In this document: one piece after another, positions 48,285 through 58,902 of the stretch
How the letters are laid out: the number at the start of each line of letters is the position of its first letter
Position numbering within the stretch: position 1 is the first letter of the stretch
Assembly: GCF_004116385.1 (NCBI RefSeq)
Contig: NZ_PEIB01000002.1
Location: forward strand, 310,001 to 374,000
Origin: Veronia nyctiphanis
GTDB lineage: Bacteria > Pseudomonadota > Gammaproteobacteria > Enterobacterales > Vibrionaceae
Length of the DNA stretch: 64,000 bases
Direction: 5' to 3'
Made by a program: the position numbers and the translations under genes
The notes under the pieces: model-generated
What the model saw: only the letters and a program-made list of their open reading frames with translations
Told to the model about the DNA's origin: nothing
Databases searched by the model: none

Positions 48285-50137
48285 ATGGAAACGGTTCGAC
48301 TCACCACTGCGGAAGCACTTGTCAAATATCTCAGTGCCCAGTACATAACGATTGATGGGAAAGAGGAGCAGCTCTTCGGCTGTGCATTTGCAATCTTCGG
48401 GCACGGCAATGTTACGTGTCTCGGCCAACAGCTTTTTGAACATCAAAACACGATACCGACATGGCGAGGTCAAAATGAACAGTCAATGGCATTAGCGGCT
48501 ATTGCTTATGCGCGTGCAAACAAACGGCAACGCATAGGCATCGCCACGTCTTCCGTCGGGCCGGGGGCCGCAAATATGCTGACAGCAGCTGGCGTTGCAC
48601 ATACCAACAGGCTTCCTCTTCTCATGTTGGCGGGAGATACCTTTCAATCCCGTCTGCCCGACCCTGTTCTTCAACAAACGGAACATTTTAATAACCCAAC
48701 CCTGACGGTGAATGATGCATTCAAAACGGTCACCCGGTATTGGGACCGCATCACCAAACCAAGCCAACTTACCGCATCATTGCCGCAAGCGATTGCCACC
48801 ATGTTGGATCCTGCAGACTGCGGTCCAGTGATGATTGCCTTACCGCAGGATACGCAAGGCGAAGCATGGGATTTCCCCACATCATTCTTCGAGAAAAAAG
48901 TGCATCGTATTCGGCGTCCACAACCAGAAGCGATCGATTTAGAACAAGCGGCTGAGTGGCTCAAATCTTCCAAGAAACCACTGATAGTTGCGGGAGGTGG
49001 TTTGTTTTACAGCCGCGCAGACAAAGCATTTCTCGAGTTTGTCGACCGTCACCAAATACCGGTAGTAGAAACTATCGCTGGCAGAACTATCTTGCCCGCA
49101 GGACACCCTTTAAATTGCGGGCCTCTTGGTGCTACGGGTTGCGACAGTGCCAATCACCTTGCTGCGGAAGCCGACTGTGTGCTGGCCATCGGGACGCGAC
49201 TGCAGGATTTCACAACGGCTCGTGGACCGTCTTCCAACACCCTGATCTCCGCATTATCAGTATCAATGCCTGTCGTTTTGATGCTACCAAGCATCAGGCA
49301 TTGGCAGTCATCTCTGATGCGCGTGACAGTGTCACATTATTAAGCAAGACACTGGGTGACTGGGCTATTAGTGACAGTTGGAAATCAGTCGCAGTCTGTG
49401 AACGTGAAGGCTGGGTGGAGACGGTATCAAAACGCACAGAAAGCACGGACACTGCACTTCCCTCTTATGCGCAGATTGTGGGCAAAGTAAACCATTTAGC
49501 TGACGTCAATGACCGAATTATTACCGCTGCTGGGGGCTTACCTGCTGAACTGAATATGAATTGGTTGGCCTCGCAAAGCGGGCAACTGGATATCGAGTTT
49601 GGTTTTTCATGCATGGGATATGAGATCGCTGCGGGTTGGGGAGCCAAAATGGCCATGCCGGATAACGACCCGATTGTCCTTGTCGGTGACGGGTCATATT
49701 TGATGCTTAATTCGGACATTTACAGCTCTGTGTTAACGGGTCACAAAATGATCATCATTGTTTGTGACAACGGCGGTTTTGCCGTCATCAACAAGCTGCA
49801 AAACAACACAGGAAACACCAGTTTTAATAATCTTTTGAAGGATTGTGCGACCACACGCGAGGGAGAACTTCCTTGTGTTGATTTCGTGTCTCACGCCAAA
49901 GGGCTTGGCGCGAACGCTGAAAAAATTAATCACCTGAAAGACTTCGATGCCGCATTTGAGCGTGCTAAGGCATCAAACAAAACCTATGTGATTGTGACCG
50001 ATATTGACCCAACACTTTGGTCGTCAACCGATTCCTGGTGGGAGGTCGGCTTGCCCGAGGTCACCGACAATGCTGATAGAGCAAAAGTCATCAAAGACTG
50101 GGAAGCAGGCAGACAACATCAGCGCCGAGGCGTGTAG
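48285..50137 (+). CDS. iolD: 3D-(3,5/4)-trihydroxycyclohexane-1,2-dione acylhydrolase (frameshifted)
   Basis: Two frames form a 618-residue thiamine diphosphate enzyme. The N-terminal pyrimidine-binding domain has the catalytic glutamate in WRGQNEQSMALA, the central domain PLIVAGGG, and the C-terminal domain the TPP motif GDGSYLMLN to CDNGGF. The frames join if GG at 49217-49218 is GGG, giving DFTTGSWTVFQHP. IolD opens the ring of the dione to 5-deoxy-glucuronate. It starts a plus-strand operon iolD-iolG2-iolC2-iolB2-iolJ-iolG3. GGAG precedes the ATG. Confidence 0.9.
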
Positions 50138-50224
50138 ACAGCATTCTCTTTTGGAGCCGGATTCTATTTCGAGCAGGGTTTTCTCTCGAGAAGAATAGCT
50201 TCGAGAGTTTAAAGAGGAAGAAAC

Positions 50225-51402
50225 ATGTTCAATGAAGAAACACGACTCGCAGCTCCCATTCGTTGGGGGTTGGTTGGCGGAGGCAGAGGCAGTGAAATTG
50301 GTCACTCTCACCGGGCTGCGGCAGTACGTGACCACCTTTTCACGTTTGTTGCTGGTGCAATGGACCTGAGTGCCGCTCGCTGTAAAGACTTTGGTAAAAG
50401 CCTCGGGTTGGATGAAGACCGTTGCTACCCTGACTACGCCACCATGTTTGCCAAAGAGGCACAACGCGATGACGGCATTCAGGCTGTTTCGATTGCGACG
50501 CCGAATTCAACGCATTTCGAAATCGCTAAAGCCGCTCTGGAAAACGGGCTTCATGTCATTTGTGAAAAGCCAGTCACGATACATGTTCATGAAGCCGAAA
50601 CGTTAAAAGCGATTGCCAAGCAACACAACCGATTCTTTGCTGTGATGTATGGCTATTCCGGTTATCCGATGATCCATCAAGCCAGAGAAATGGTGCAACG
50701 CGGCGATATTGGCGAGGTGCGTATCGTTAATATGCAGTTTGCTCATGGATTCCACAGTGCCGAGGTCGAGAAATTCAGCGACGGCGCAAAGTGGCGCATG
50801 TCGCCAGAGGTTTCCGGACCTAGCTTCATTATTGGCGACTGTGGCACCCACCCTTTTTATCTTGCCTCTTTGATAACAGGTTTACAGGTCTCGTCGCTAC
50901 TCTGTTCAAAACAAAGCTTTATTGAGAGCCGTTCACCGCTTGAAGATAACGCTAACATCCTTTTCAAATTCGAAGGCGGTGCAGTCGGCACACTTTGGCA
51001 AGTGCGGTAAATGCGGGTTCTATGCACAAACAGAAAGTACGTGTGGTTGGCGAGAAGGCCAGTATTGAATGGTGGGATGAATACCCAAATCAACTTCGTT
51101 ACGAGGTACAGGGTGAACCCGTTCAGATTCTCGAACGTGGTATGGGATATCTCTATAACGACAGTGCTGCCGTAGGTTGCCCCCGTGTCGGCGGCGGTCA
51201 CCCCGAAGGCTTTTTCGAATCATGGGCCAATCTCTATCACAGGTATGCCTTGGTGATTGATGCCATCGAACGAGGTGATACTGAGGCAAAAGACAGTCTT
51301 TGGTATCCCGACATTGAGGCAGGTATTGATGGCGTCAAAATGATCAATGCATGTGTGAAATCGGCCGATGCCGGCGCAGTGTGGGTGGATTATGACCATT
51401 AA
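50225..51402 (+). CDS. Gfo/Idh/MocA oxidoreductase, iolG paralogue (frameshifted)
   Basis: The protein has about 392 residues: WGLVGGGRGSEIGHSHR (NAD binding, with the SxIGxxHR variant typical of this subgroup), CEKPVT and GDCGTHPFYLASL. The end is read in another frame (SAVNAGSMHKQKVRV); they join if GG at 50997-50998 is GGG, giving GTLWASAVNAG. It is probably a dehydrogenase for another inositol isomer or an inosose, since iolG at 36018 fits myo-inositol better. The gene overlaps the next (iolC2) by 11 bases. Confidence 0.82.
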
Positions 51403-52457
51403 TACAATTCAACTCGCAGGCTGGGCGAAAAACAGCCAAAGACCGCTTGATGTGATATGTCTTGGCCGCGCGGGCGTCGACCTTTATGCGCAGCAACCCA
51501 ATACCGATTTTCGGACATCACAACGTTTTACAAGGCGGTCGCGGGTCACCCGCCAATATTGCCATCGGGCTTGCCAAACTCAATGCCAGTGTCGGCTTTA
51601 TTGGTGCCGTCTCCAGTGATGGAATTGGCGATTTCGTTTGTGAGTTTATGGCCAAACGTGATATTGACTTGTCGGGGATCCGCCATTTATCCGGAGAATA
51701 CCGCACCAGTCTTGCTGTCTGCGAGCTGAAACAAGCACCGGAAGTCGTCATTTACCGAAATCTCGCCGCCGATCTGGCAATTACGCCCGCCGATATTTCG
51801 CCGGATTATATCGGTTCCGCCCGCTGTCTGGTGGTGTCCGGTACTGCACTTTCCACCAGCCCATCGCGTGAAGCAACGCTTCTCGCCATGGAAACAGCGC
51901 AGAAACACGGCACCAAAGTAATTCTCGATTTAGATTTTCGCGCCTACTCGTGGCAGGACGACCCTGCTATTCAGTATGAGCGCGCCGCACAGCTTTCTGA
52001 CGTCCTGATCGGTAATCGGGAAGAGTTTTCCATCCTCACCATAGGTTCAGATGCCGACACCCAGTCACCTAACTATGTGCAAACCGCCGAAGAGTTACTG
52101 GAGGATGCCGGGTTGGAAATGGTGATTGTGAAAGCAGGCTCAGAGGGCTGCGATGTTTTTGGACGTGATAGTCATGGCGATATAACACGGCTTTCTCAAG
52201 GCGTGTTCACTGTTGAGGCACAAAAGCCTTACGGAGCCGGAGACGCCTTTGCAGCAGCCGTTATCTTCGGGTTGTTAAACAGCTACTCCCTGCATGATGC
52301 CCTGACAATGGGGGCAGCCAATGCCGCGATTAACGTGATGGGCACAACCTGTTCGGAAGACATGGCGTCGCTGCAAGAAATTATGAATTTTATATCACTA
52401 CATAGTGACAGCGTCACTAATGGTGAGTATTTAGAAAGGACACAACATCATGGGTAA
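51392..52457 (+). CDS. 5-dehydro-2-deoxygluconokinase-like PfkB kinase (two frameshifts)
   Basis: A stand-alone IolC-like kinase of about 355 residues without the DUF2090 domain. The N-terminus is MTINTIQLAGWAKNSQ from ATG 51392. Two lost T's, at 51508-51511 and 51546, break the frame; restoring them gives NTDFSDITTFYKAVAGSPAN, matching the FxxVxxFxKxVGGSPAN motif of IolC. The catalytic loop is KPYGAGDAFAAAV, differing from the usual NVLGAGDAF. It overlaps iolG2 and iolB2. Its sequence is clearly distinct from the fused iolC, so it may use a related 2-deoxy-5-keto acid. Confidence 0.82.
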
Positions 52458-53309
52458 ACACATTCCGCCTTTTGCAAACAACAATGAAGCCATCATTGAC
52501 GTTAATGATGACACAACACCCTTGTGTTATTTCAACCATGTTCTGCTGAAACAGGGTGAAAGCCATACGTACGCCCTTGACGATTATGAGTCTGCCGTTG
52601 TGCTCGCGAGCGGGAGCTGCAATATCAGCGTCAGCGAAGAGAAATTCGATGGAATTGGAAAACGTTCCAGCGTCTGGGATGGTGACCCTGCTGCCGTGTA
52701 TGTGCCACCCGGTGACAAGGTGACAATAACGTGCGTATCAGACAGTGCTGATGTGATGATCGCAGGTGGAAAGTACGATGCCAGTTCGGAAGATAAATCG
52801 CTGGTACCTTTTGCCATTGATCCAGATGACACGGACAAAATCCAATACGGCAGTGACGACACAAAAACACATCGCAAAATTAAACATATCCTTGGCCAGA
52901 AAAACGCAGACCAGCGAGGCCGTCTATTGGTCAGCGAATTGTTTACCGTCGGAGCTGGCGGCTGGTCAGGCTTTCCGCCTCACAAGCACGACACAGAACG
53001 CGGCAAGGAAGAAACCCGTTTCGAAGAAGTCTATCAATTCAGATTCAACCCTGACCATGGCTTTGGTGCCCAGTTTCTGTATGAACACCACAACGACCAA
53101 GGGCCTGTGTATCACGTGAAAACAGGTAGCGTGATTGCCATTGATAAGGGCTATCACCCAGTGTTGCTGCACCAGGTTACGAAATGTACTACTTCACCAT
53201 CATCGTCGGTGAAAGCAGCCAATCTTTGGTGCAGTACTTTGACCCTAACCACGCCTATCAGGTCGAAACAATTCCCGGCATCAAAGATATGGTGGCTAAA
53301 TTTAAATAA
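52450..53309 (+). CDS. Second 5-deoxy-glucuronate isomerase-like protein, IolB paralogue (frameshifted)
   Basis: A bicupin of about 287 residues. The C-terminal barrel carries FPPHKHDTE, EEVYQFRF and the late GYHPV metal ligands of IolB. The N-terminal barrel is quite different from the iolB at 37042. The end is read in another frame; restoring a T at 53168 gives LLAPGYEMYYFTIIVGE and an ending in DMVAKFK. It overlaps iolC2 by eight bases. Having two IolB proteins suggests separate substrates or regulation. Confidence 0.82.
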
Positions 53310-53339
53310 GGCCATGACCTAAGGATCAGGAACCGCGTT

Positions 53340-54172
53340 ATGTTGGTCAATTTACAGGAACTGTTGTCAGAGGCTGCAATGTCTCCCGGCGCTGTCGGAT
53401 GCTGCAATGTCTTTGGTATTGAAGAGGCCATTGCCATTATTTCAGCCGCTGAAGAGGCTAAACGCCCGGTTATTCTTGCTGTTAACAAAGATATGGCAGA
53501 GCTTGCAGGCGTAGAAGCATGGCGGGTTTGTTGTTACCACTGGCAAAAGCGTCATCAACAAAAGTTTGTGTTCATCTCGATCACTGTTACGAAGAAGAAA
53601 TTGTTTTTCGGGCGATTCATGCCGGATTTACATCAGTGATGTTTGACGGCTCTCAATTACCTCTTGCTGAAAATATCCGCAGAACCAAACAAGTCTCAGA
53701 CGTTGCCAAATCAGTGGGGGTTTCACTTGAAGGGGAGCTGGGTTCGGTGCCCTATCAGGAAGGCCGGGATTACATTAAATCTGCACTAACCGACCCGGAA
53801 GAAGCTATCGCGTATGAGCAACAAAGCGGTATAGATGCACTGGCTATCTCTGTGGGCAATGTGCACAGAATGGCCGAAGCAGGCACACCGATAAACTTCG
53901 ATTTGGTCACAAAGCTCGAAGAATCAGTCTCGCTTCCTCTGGTGATTCACGGCACAACCGGCATTTCAGAGCAAGATATCCGGGCGCTGAAGCGACTTCG
54001 GATCGCCAAATTTAATGTCGGTACCACACTCAGGCAAGCATTCGGCTATGCCATTCGAAGAAACATGGATAAAGAGCCGGAGAAATACGATCGTCAATAT
54101 TTCGCAGGCACAGCAATAGATTCACTGAGGCAAGAAGCGAAGCGAATCATCACCCTACTTGCGCCGGAATAA
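53340..54172 (+). CDS. iolJ: Class II aldolase, IolJ type (frameshifted)
   Basis: A class II fructose-bisphosphate aldolase homologue of about 277 residues. Zinc ligands fit HLDHCYEEE, SVGNVHRMAEAG and VIHGTTGIS. The N-terminal frame (MLVNLQELLSEAAMSPGA) joins the rest if A at 53519 is AA, giving GVEAMAGLLLPLAKAS. In inositol breakdown IolJ splits 6-phospho-5-dehydro-2-deoxygluconate to DHAP and malonate semialdehyde, the substrate of IolA. It follows iolB2 by 30 bases. Confidence 0.83.
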
Positions 54173-54181
54173 GGATAACCA

Positions 54182-55349
54182 ATGAGCAAAGCGACAGAAA
54201 AACTGGGAAGACGACTGCGTTTGGGAGTAATTGGTGGTGGACCTAAGTCCTTTATCGGTGTTGTTCATCGCTCGGCGGCGACGATTCACGAAGAATTTGA
54301 TGTGGTCGCTGGCGTGTTTTCCTCTGATCCTCAACGGTCAATGGCAGCCGGCAAATCTTTGGGGGTCAAGCGCCTTATGAAAATGCAGATGCGCTGTTTG
54401 CGGGTGAGGCAAATTGTGCGAAACCTATCGATGCTCTTGCCATTATGACGCCGAATAACAGTCATTTTGATCTCTCCATCAAGCTCTGGGCGCTGGCTTT
54501 CATGTCTTCTGTGAGAAACCATTAACAACCACGCAAGAAGACGCCAAAGCCTTGGTACAGAAAGTGCGAGAATCCGGAAAACGCTATTGTGTTGCCTATG
54601 CATATACGGGTTTTGCCATGGTCAGACAAGCACGGGCAATGATCGAAGCAGGAGAACTTGGCGATATCCAGATGGTGCAAAGCAACTACACGCAGGGGCA
54701 CCTCGCCACCCTCACTGAGTCAGAGATAAATGGCACAAACTGGCACATGGATGAATCACTCGCGGGTCCCTCATTGATCCTCGGTGATATCGGCACCCAC
54801 AGCTACCATCTGGCTTCTTATGTCACGGGCATGATTCCGCAATCACTCAGCGCCGACGTGACGGCACTGGTTGAGGGACGAAAAGCGGATGACTATTGCG
54901 GAATAATGATGCGCTACTCCAACAATGCAAGAGGGATGTTGTGGGTGACACAGGCAGCCGCTGGCGGTGTTCACGGTCTCTCGCTCACTGTGTATGGCAC
55001 TAAGGGCGGTTTAGAGTGGCATCAGGAGCAACCGAATGAACTGATTGTTCGTCCGCTCGGTAAACCTGCTTACACACTGACGAAAGGCGGCGTAGGGTTA
55101 TCAGAGCCCGCCAAGAGATTATCGCATATCGCTATTGGTCATCCGGAAGGTTATCGTGAGGCTTTTGCCAACTTGTATCTTGATTTTGCCTCCAACATCA
55201 TTGATGACATGACCAGTGAAACGCCCAACCCGCTATCGTTATGGAACCCGAGTGTTGAAGATGGTGCAAAAGGAATGGCCTTTATCTTTGCAGCATTGAG
55301 TTCACGCGACCAAGACGGAAAGTGGTCTCAACTGCCTGATTTAACCTAA
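54182..55349 (+). CDS. Gfo/Idh/MocA oxidoreductase, third iolG paralogue (two frameshifts)
   Basis: The protein has about 390 residues: LGVIGGGPKSFIGVVHR (the same SFIG-type NAD motif as the paralogue at 50225), CEKPLTTT and GDIGTHSYHLASYVTG. Two lost bases, T at 54375-54376 and G at 54483, break it; restoring them gives GVKRLYENADALF and IKALGAGFHVFCEKP. It ends the block B operon, 9 bases after the aldolase. The two SFIG-type paralogues probably act on inositol isomers or inososes. Confidence 0.82.
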
Positions 55350-55508
55350 CTCAGGGTACATTCAGTTTTTCTATGAGCTAAATGGCGTCATTATCCGGCG
55401 CCATTGTCGGTTATCTGTTATATCAATCTCAATACAATAAGGAATGGAGAGAGCGGGTTTCTCCCGCCTGTTAGAGTCAAACAACAACTCATTCACGCCC
55501 GTTATCTT

Positions 55509-55972
55509 ATGTCAGCGTCAAACTATATCCAGCAACTACGGGAAAAAATTGGCACTATGCTATTATGGTCCCCGGTGTCGCAGCGGTCATTCTTAATGAA
55601 CAAGGACAACTTTTACTGCAGAAAAAAGCAGACGGCAGCTGGAGCTTACCCGCAGGAATGATTGAACCGGGCGAATCGCCTAAAACAGCTCTGTTACGTG
55701 AAGTTGAAGAAGAAACTGGCTTTAAGGTAAGTGTTGAGAAACTGATTGGAATATTCGGTGGAGAGGGGTTCGGCTTTACTTATCCTAACGGTGATCAGGT
55801 GGAATATACCGCCATGTTATTTCGTTGCACAATAAACGGGCAATCAGAAAAACCGTTAGATAAAGAAACCGTGTCACTCGAATATTTTGACAAACATTCA
55901 ATGCCTGAGCTGGCGTTACCCTACCCGTTGGATTGTCTATTTGATGATTTTGCAGAGGTCGTAATCACTTAA
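55509..55972 (+). CDS. NUDIX hydrolase (frameshifted)
   Basis: The NUDIX box is seen at GMIEPGESPKTALLREVEEETGF (GX5EX7REUXEEXGU, intact). The N-terminal helix MSASNYIQQLREKIG is read in another frame from ATG 55509; it joins if the A at 55565 is AA, giving LLMVPGVAAVILN. The total is about 155 residues. It cleaves nucleoside diphosphate derivatives; the substrate is unknown. Confidence 0.8.
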
Positions 55973-56103
55973 TAAATGAAAAAATATACATTCATATTTT
56001 TTAATTATGTTAAATGCAATATACAATTTTCTGATAGATAAATTGACAGTACGATAGGAAAAATATGCAATATGTGAATCAAAATAACTAACGGAAATTA
56101 ATA

Positions 56104-56616
56104 ATGAGTTTTGAAGTTGTATTCGGTAAGAAAGAAAACGTCAGTACAATAACAGAAATATTTAATCACTATATTTTGAATTCAAACGCAAGATTTGAAA
56201 CCGAACCCTTTACTATCGAGAACAGAATGCATTGGTACAGTCAGTTTTCGGTACACACACCGCATGTTCTCTTGGTTGCTAAAGAGGACGATAAGATATT
56301 AGGTTTCTGTTGCTCTCAACCTTACCGTCCTTCAGGCGCTTTTGTCGACACCGTTGAAGTCACGATCTATCTGGCTCCAGATGCAACAACAAAAGGAATA
56401 GGAACTGCGCTTTATCGATCTCTATTCGCTCATCTCAAAACACAAAATGTGCATAGCGTGCTTTCTGGTGTCGCGATGCCAAATGACGCATCACTGGCAC
56501 TCCACAAGAAATTTGGCTTTCGCGAAGTAGGTACCTTTAGTCAGTACGCAAAAAAGCACGATGAGTATATTAGTTCCACCTGGTTGCAGTTACTTTTGAG
56601 TGAACAACAAGGATAG
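56104..56616 (+). CDS. GNAT N-acetyltransferase, phosphinothricin acetyltransferase-like
   Basis: A 170-residue GNAT. The opening (FNHYILNSNARFETEPF) and the acetyl-CoA loop TTKGIGTALYRSL (Q/RxxGxG/A pattern) and the end HKKFGFREVGTFSQYAKK match the phosphinothricin acetyltransferase subgroup, whose members often acetylate methionine sulfoximine or similar amino acids. The true substrate is unknown. The 130 bases upstream are AT-rich. Confidence 0.82.
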   Translation: MSFEVVFGKKENVSTITEIFNHYILNSNARFETEPFTIENRMHWYSQFSVHTPHVLLVAKEDDKILGFCCSQPYRPSGAFVDTVEVTIYLAPDATTKGIGTALYRSLFAHLKTQNVHSVLSGVAMPNDASLALHKKFGFREVGTFSQYAKKHDEYISSTWLQLLLSEQQG

Positions 56617-56629
56617 ACATCGCCAAAAC

Positions 56630-57043
56630 ATGAATAAAGTTTTTGTATTTGGAACCCTTAAAGAGGGGTTTCCCAATTTTCCAACCAATAAGGGAAAGAG
56701 GTTTCGCAGAGACTTCAAAACTGTTGCCGCCTTTTCGCTTTACCTAGTTGGTGAACGATACTCACCTTGGATTATCCCTGACGCTCAACGCGGCAAGAAA
56801 ATACTTGGCCAAGTATTCACCGTAAATGATCAGGTTTTACATGATATGGACCGATTAGAACGGATAACCCAACCTGATGGGTATCGAAGAATTACTACTG
56901 ATGTTGTTTGTTGTGAATCGGGCGAATATTTTGCTGCTTTTCTATACACTAAGTTGCCAGAACAATTAGTAGACAGTTCGATAAGACGAAAGCTGTGTAA
57001 TGAATATACTCTAGAGCATTCAACATTGTACCGTGGTAGGTAA
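56630..57043 (+). CDS. Gamma-glutamylcyclotransferase (AIG2)-like protein
   Basis: From ATG 56630 (MNKVFVFGTLKEGFPN) the 137-residue product has the cyclotransferase-fold start FVFGTLKxG, with later GQVFTVND and a central acidic residue (MDRLE). Family members release pyroglutamate from gamma-glutamyl compounds or modify other amines. A GTG ten codons upstream is possible but overlaps the previous gene. Confidence 0.78.
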   Translation: MNKVFVFGTLKEGFPNFPTNKGKRFRRDFKTVAAFSLYLVGERYSPWIIPDAQRGKKILGQVFTVNDQVLHDMDRLERITQPDGYRRITTDVVCCESGEYFAAFLYTKLPEQLVDSSIRRKLCNEYTLEHSTLYRGR

Positions 57044-57124
57044 AGCAATAATAAGTCTCACCAGCATAAAAATAATGACATTCAGCATTGATTTAAATAA
57101 ACATAAGGCCTCGGCAGAAAAACG

Positions 57125-57997
57125 ATGAACGACATATCTGATATATCAAATACGCTATTCGTAACAGATTTAGACGGTACTTTACTCAACGAGCACCAAA
57201 CTCTCAGTGACGCTGCTTTATCTTTCTTCTTAGAGCATGATGCGAATCATCTTAATTTTACTTATGCTACCGCCCGCTCTCTAACCAGCAGCCGATTTGT
57301 ATTGGATAGCTTGAACCTTAAGTTACCGGTCATTCTTTACAATGGCGCACAAATATACTGCCCGGTGAAACAGGAATACATTCACAGCGCTTACCTCGAA
57401 CAAGATGTAGCTTCTTCCCTTATTGGTCAGTTTATTGAAGACGGCATGTCGCCTGTTGTGCATTGCATTGACGAAAACGGAGACCTTCGGGTTTACTTCC
57501 AAAATATCAGTAATCCGAGCACGGCTAAGTGGCTCAACTCACGGCTTGAACGCGGAGATACTCGTTTCAGGGCGACAACGGGCTTTTCTGAAATCACTCA
57601 ATCTCATGTGATTGAAATTATGCTTGCAGATTGCCATGAGAGACTTTCGGCATACCAGCCCATGTTAGACAATGACAATATGTTGTCATACGTGCTTTCT
57701 GAAGATATCTATTCCCCCGGTCATTTTTGGTTGGAAGTCAGCAATGCCAAAGCAAATAAAGGTGATGCCGTTGCAGCCTTAAAAACGCATTTAAATCTCT
57801 CGCACATCGTGACCTTTGGTGATAACCACAATGATATCCCGATGTTTCAACGTTCTGATTGGTCATTTGCAGTAGAAAATGGCGTTGAATCCGCCCATGC
57901 TGCGGCATCTCACGTGATAGGGAAAAACACTGAAGACACCGTCATCACTCAGTTAAGAGCGATTCTGCAAAACTCAAAGACAAAACAGCCAGCATAA
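57125..57997 (+). CDS. Cof-type HAD-IIB family phosphatase
   Basis: A 290-residue HAD hydrolase: motif I FVTDLDGTLL (nucleophile Asp), motif II YATARS, motif III KANKGDAVAAL and motif IV FGDNHNDIPMF. The cap between motifs II and III is of the IIB type. It dephosphorylates small metabolites such as sugar phosphates or flavin; specificity is unknown. Confidence 0.85.
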   Translation: MNDISDISNTLFVTDLDGTLLNEHQTLSDAALSFFLEHDANHLNFTYATARSLTSSRFVLDSLNLKLPVILYNGAQIYCPVKQEYIHSAYLEQDVASSLIGQFIEDGMSPVVHCIDENGDLRVYFQNISNPSTAKWLNSRLERGDTRFRATTGFSEITQSHVIEIMLADCHERLSAYQPMLDNDNMLSYVLSEDIYSPGHFWLEVSNAKANKGDAVAALKTHLNLSHIVTFGDNHNDIPMFQRSDWSFAVENGVESAHAAASHVIGKNTEDTVITQLRAILQNSKTKQPA

Positions 57998-58237
57998 ATA
58001 ATCGGGTCGATTTTCAACACACGTTTTAAAGCTCGGTCTGACCTCTAAGTCAGCTTGTATCCGCTGTCATTGTATTGATTACAAGAAATACTAAACAGCG
58101 GACCACTCTCCGGTTACATTCAAAATTAAATCAAGCCATCGCGTAGAGCTGCTCATTAAAATCAAGTCTGGTGTTTGCCGCCAAGCAACATTTTCGATGA
58201 CTTCAGTATGTAAGCAGGAGCGGAGATTGAGCAGTAT

Positions 58238-58621
58238 TTATGCTGAGGTCATACGTTTCTCGTCTCTTATTTGAGCGACTTCCTTTGCAGCATAAAGCAG
58301 GACCAGAGCAAAAGGTAAAATAACTCTCGAGCTATTGCTGATTTGACTCTCGAAATCCAACAAATCAAGAAGGAAGAGTCCCAAAAGCACTGCTGAGACG
58401 GAAGCTACAATTGAGGTAATAAAGGACGCCTTACTGAACAGTTTATAAAGGCTGTATCCTAGCAAGCAGCCTAACGCAGCACCGACCACGCCTGCAATGA
58501 AACTATACATAAAGCCATCAAACACTATCGGCGTTTCATCGAAATAGCTGGAGAGTAGATACACCACAGCAGACACGGTTACAGTATAAAGGCTAACTTC
58601 TTTAAAAATATTTGAGCGCAT
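58238..58621 (-). CDS. Hypothetical membrane protein
   Basis: A 127-residue protein with four predicted helices (LYTVTVSAVVYLLS, FIAGVVGAALGCLLGYSLY, ITSIVASVSAVLLGLFLLDLL, VILPFALVLLYAA) and a basic end (IRDEKRMTSA). ATG 58621 is taken rather than a TTG three codons earlier. No family is recognised. Confidence 0.6.
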   Translation of the reverse strand: MRSNIFKEVSLYTVTVSAVVYLLSSYFDETPIVFDGFMYSFIAGVVGAALGCLLGYSLYKLFSKASFITSIVASVSAVLLGLFLLDLLDFESQISNSSRVILPFALVLLYAAKEVAQIRDEKRMTSA

Positions 58622-58902
58622 TTTATCCAATTGATGATCATATGTTGTGGTTTACAACGTTAACATTAACAATCAATAACAACGCTACATTATTGTCTTT
58701 TATGGAGAAAATTCACATTAGCAGATAACCACAAAGCGATTGGCCAAACAAGTAGAGTACGCCCAACCAGCAGCCTGCGACTTTCAAATTTTGTCTAATT
58801 AAGCAATCAGTTTCATTCCCATATCTTGTACAGCATCTGATTTTGAAAGTACTTTATAATTTTTTAACTTCTAAGATATAGGCTGAGGCATGTCCGATTC
58901 CA

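Noticed and set aside
30463-55349. Inositol region as a decaying pseudogene cluster
   Set aside because: Each broken gene is repaired by one or two bases, there are no internal stops or large deletions, and operators are well conserved.
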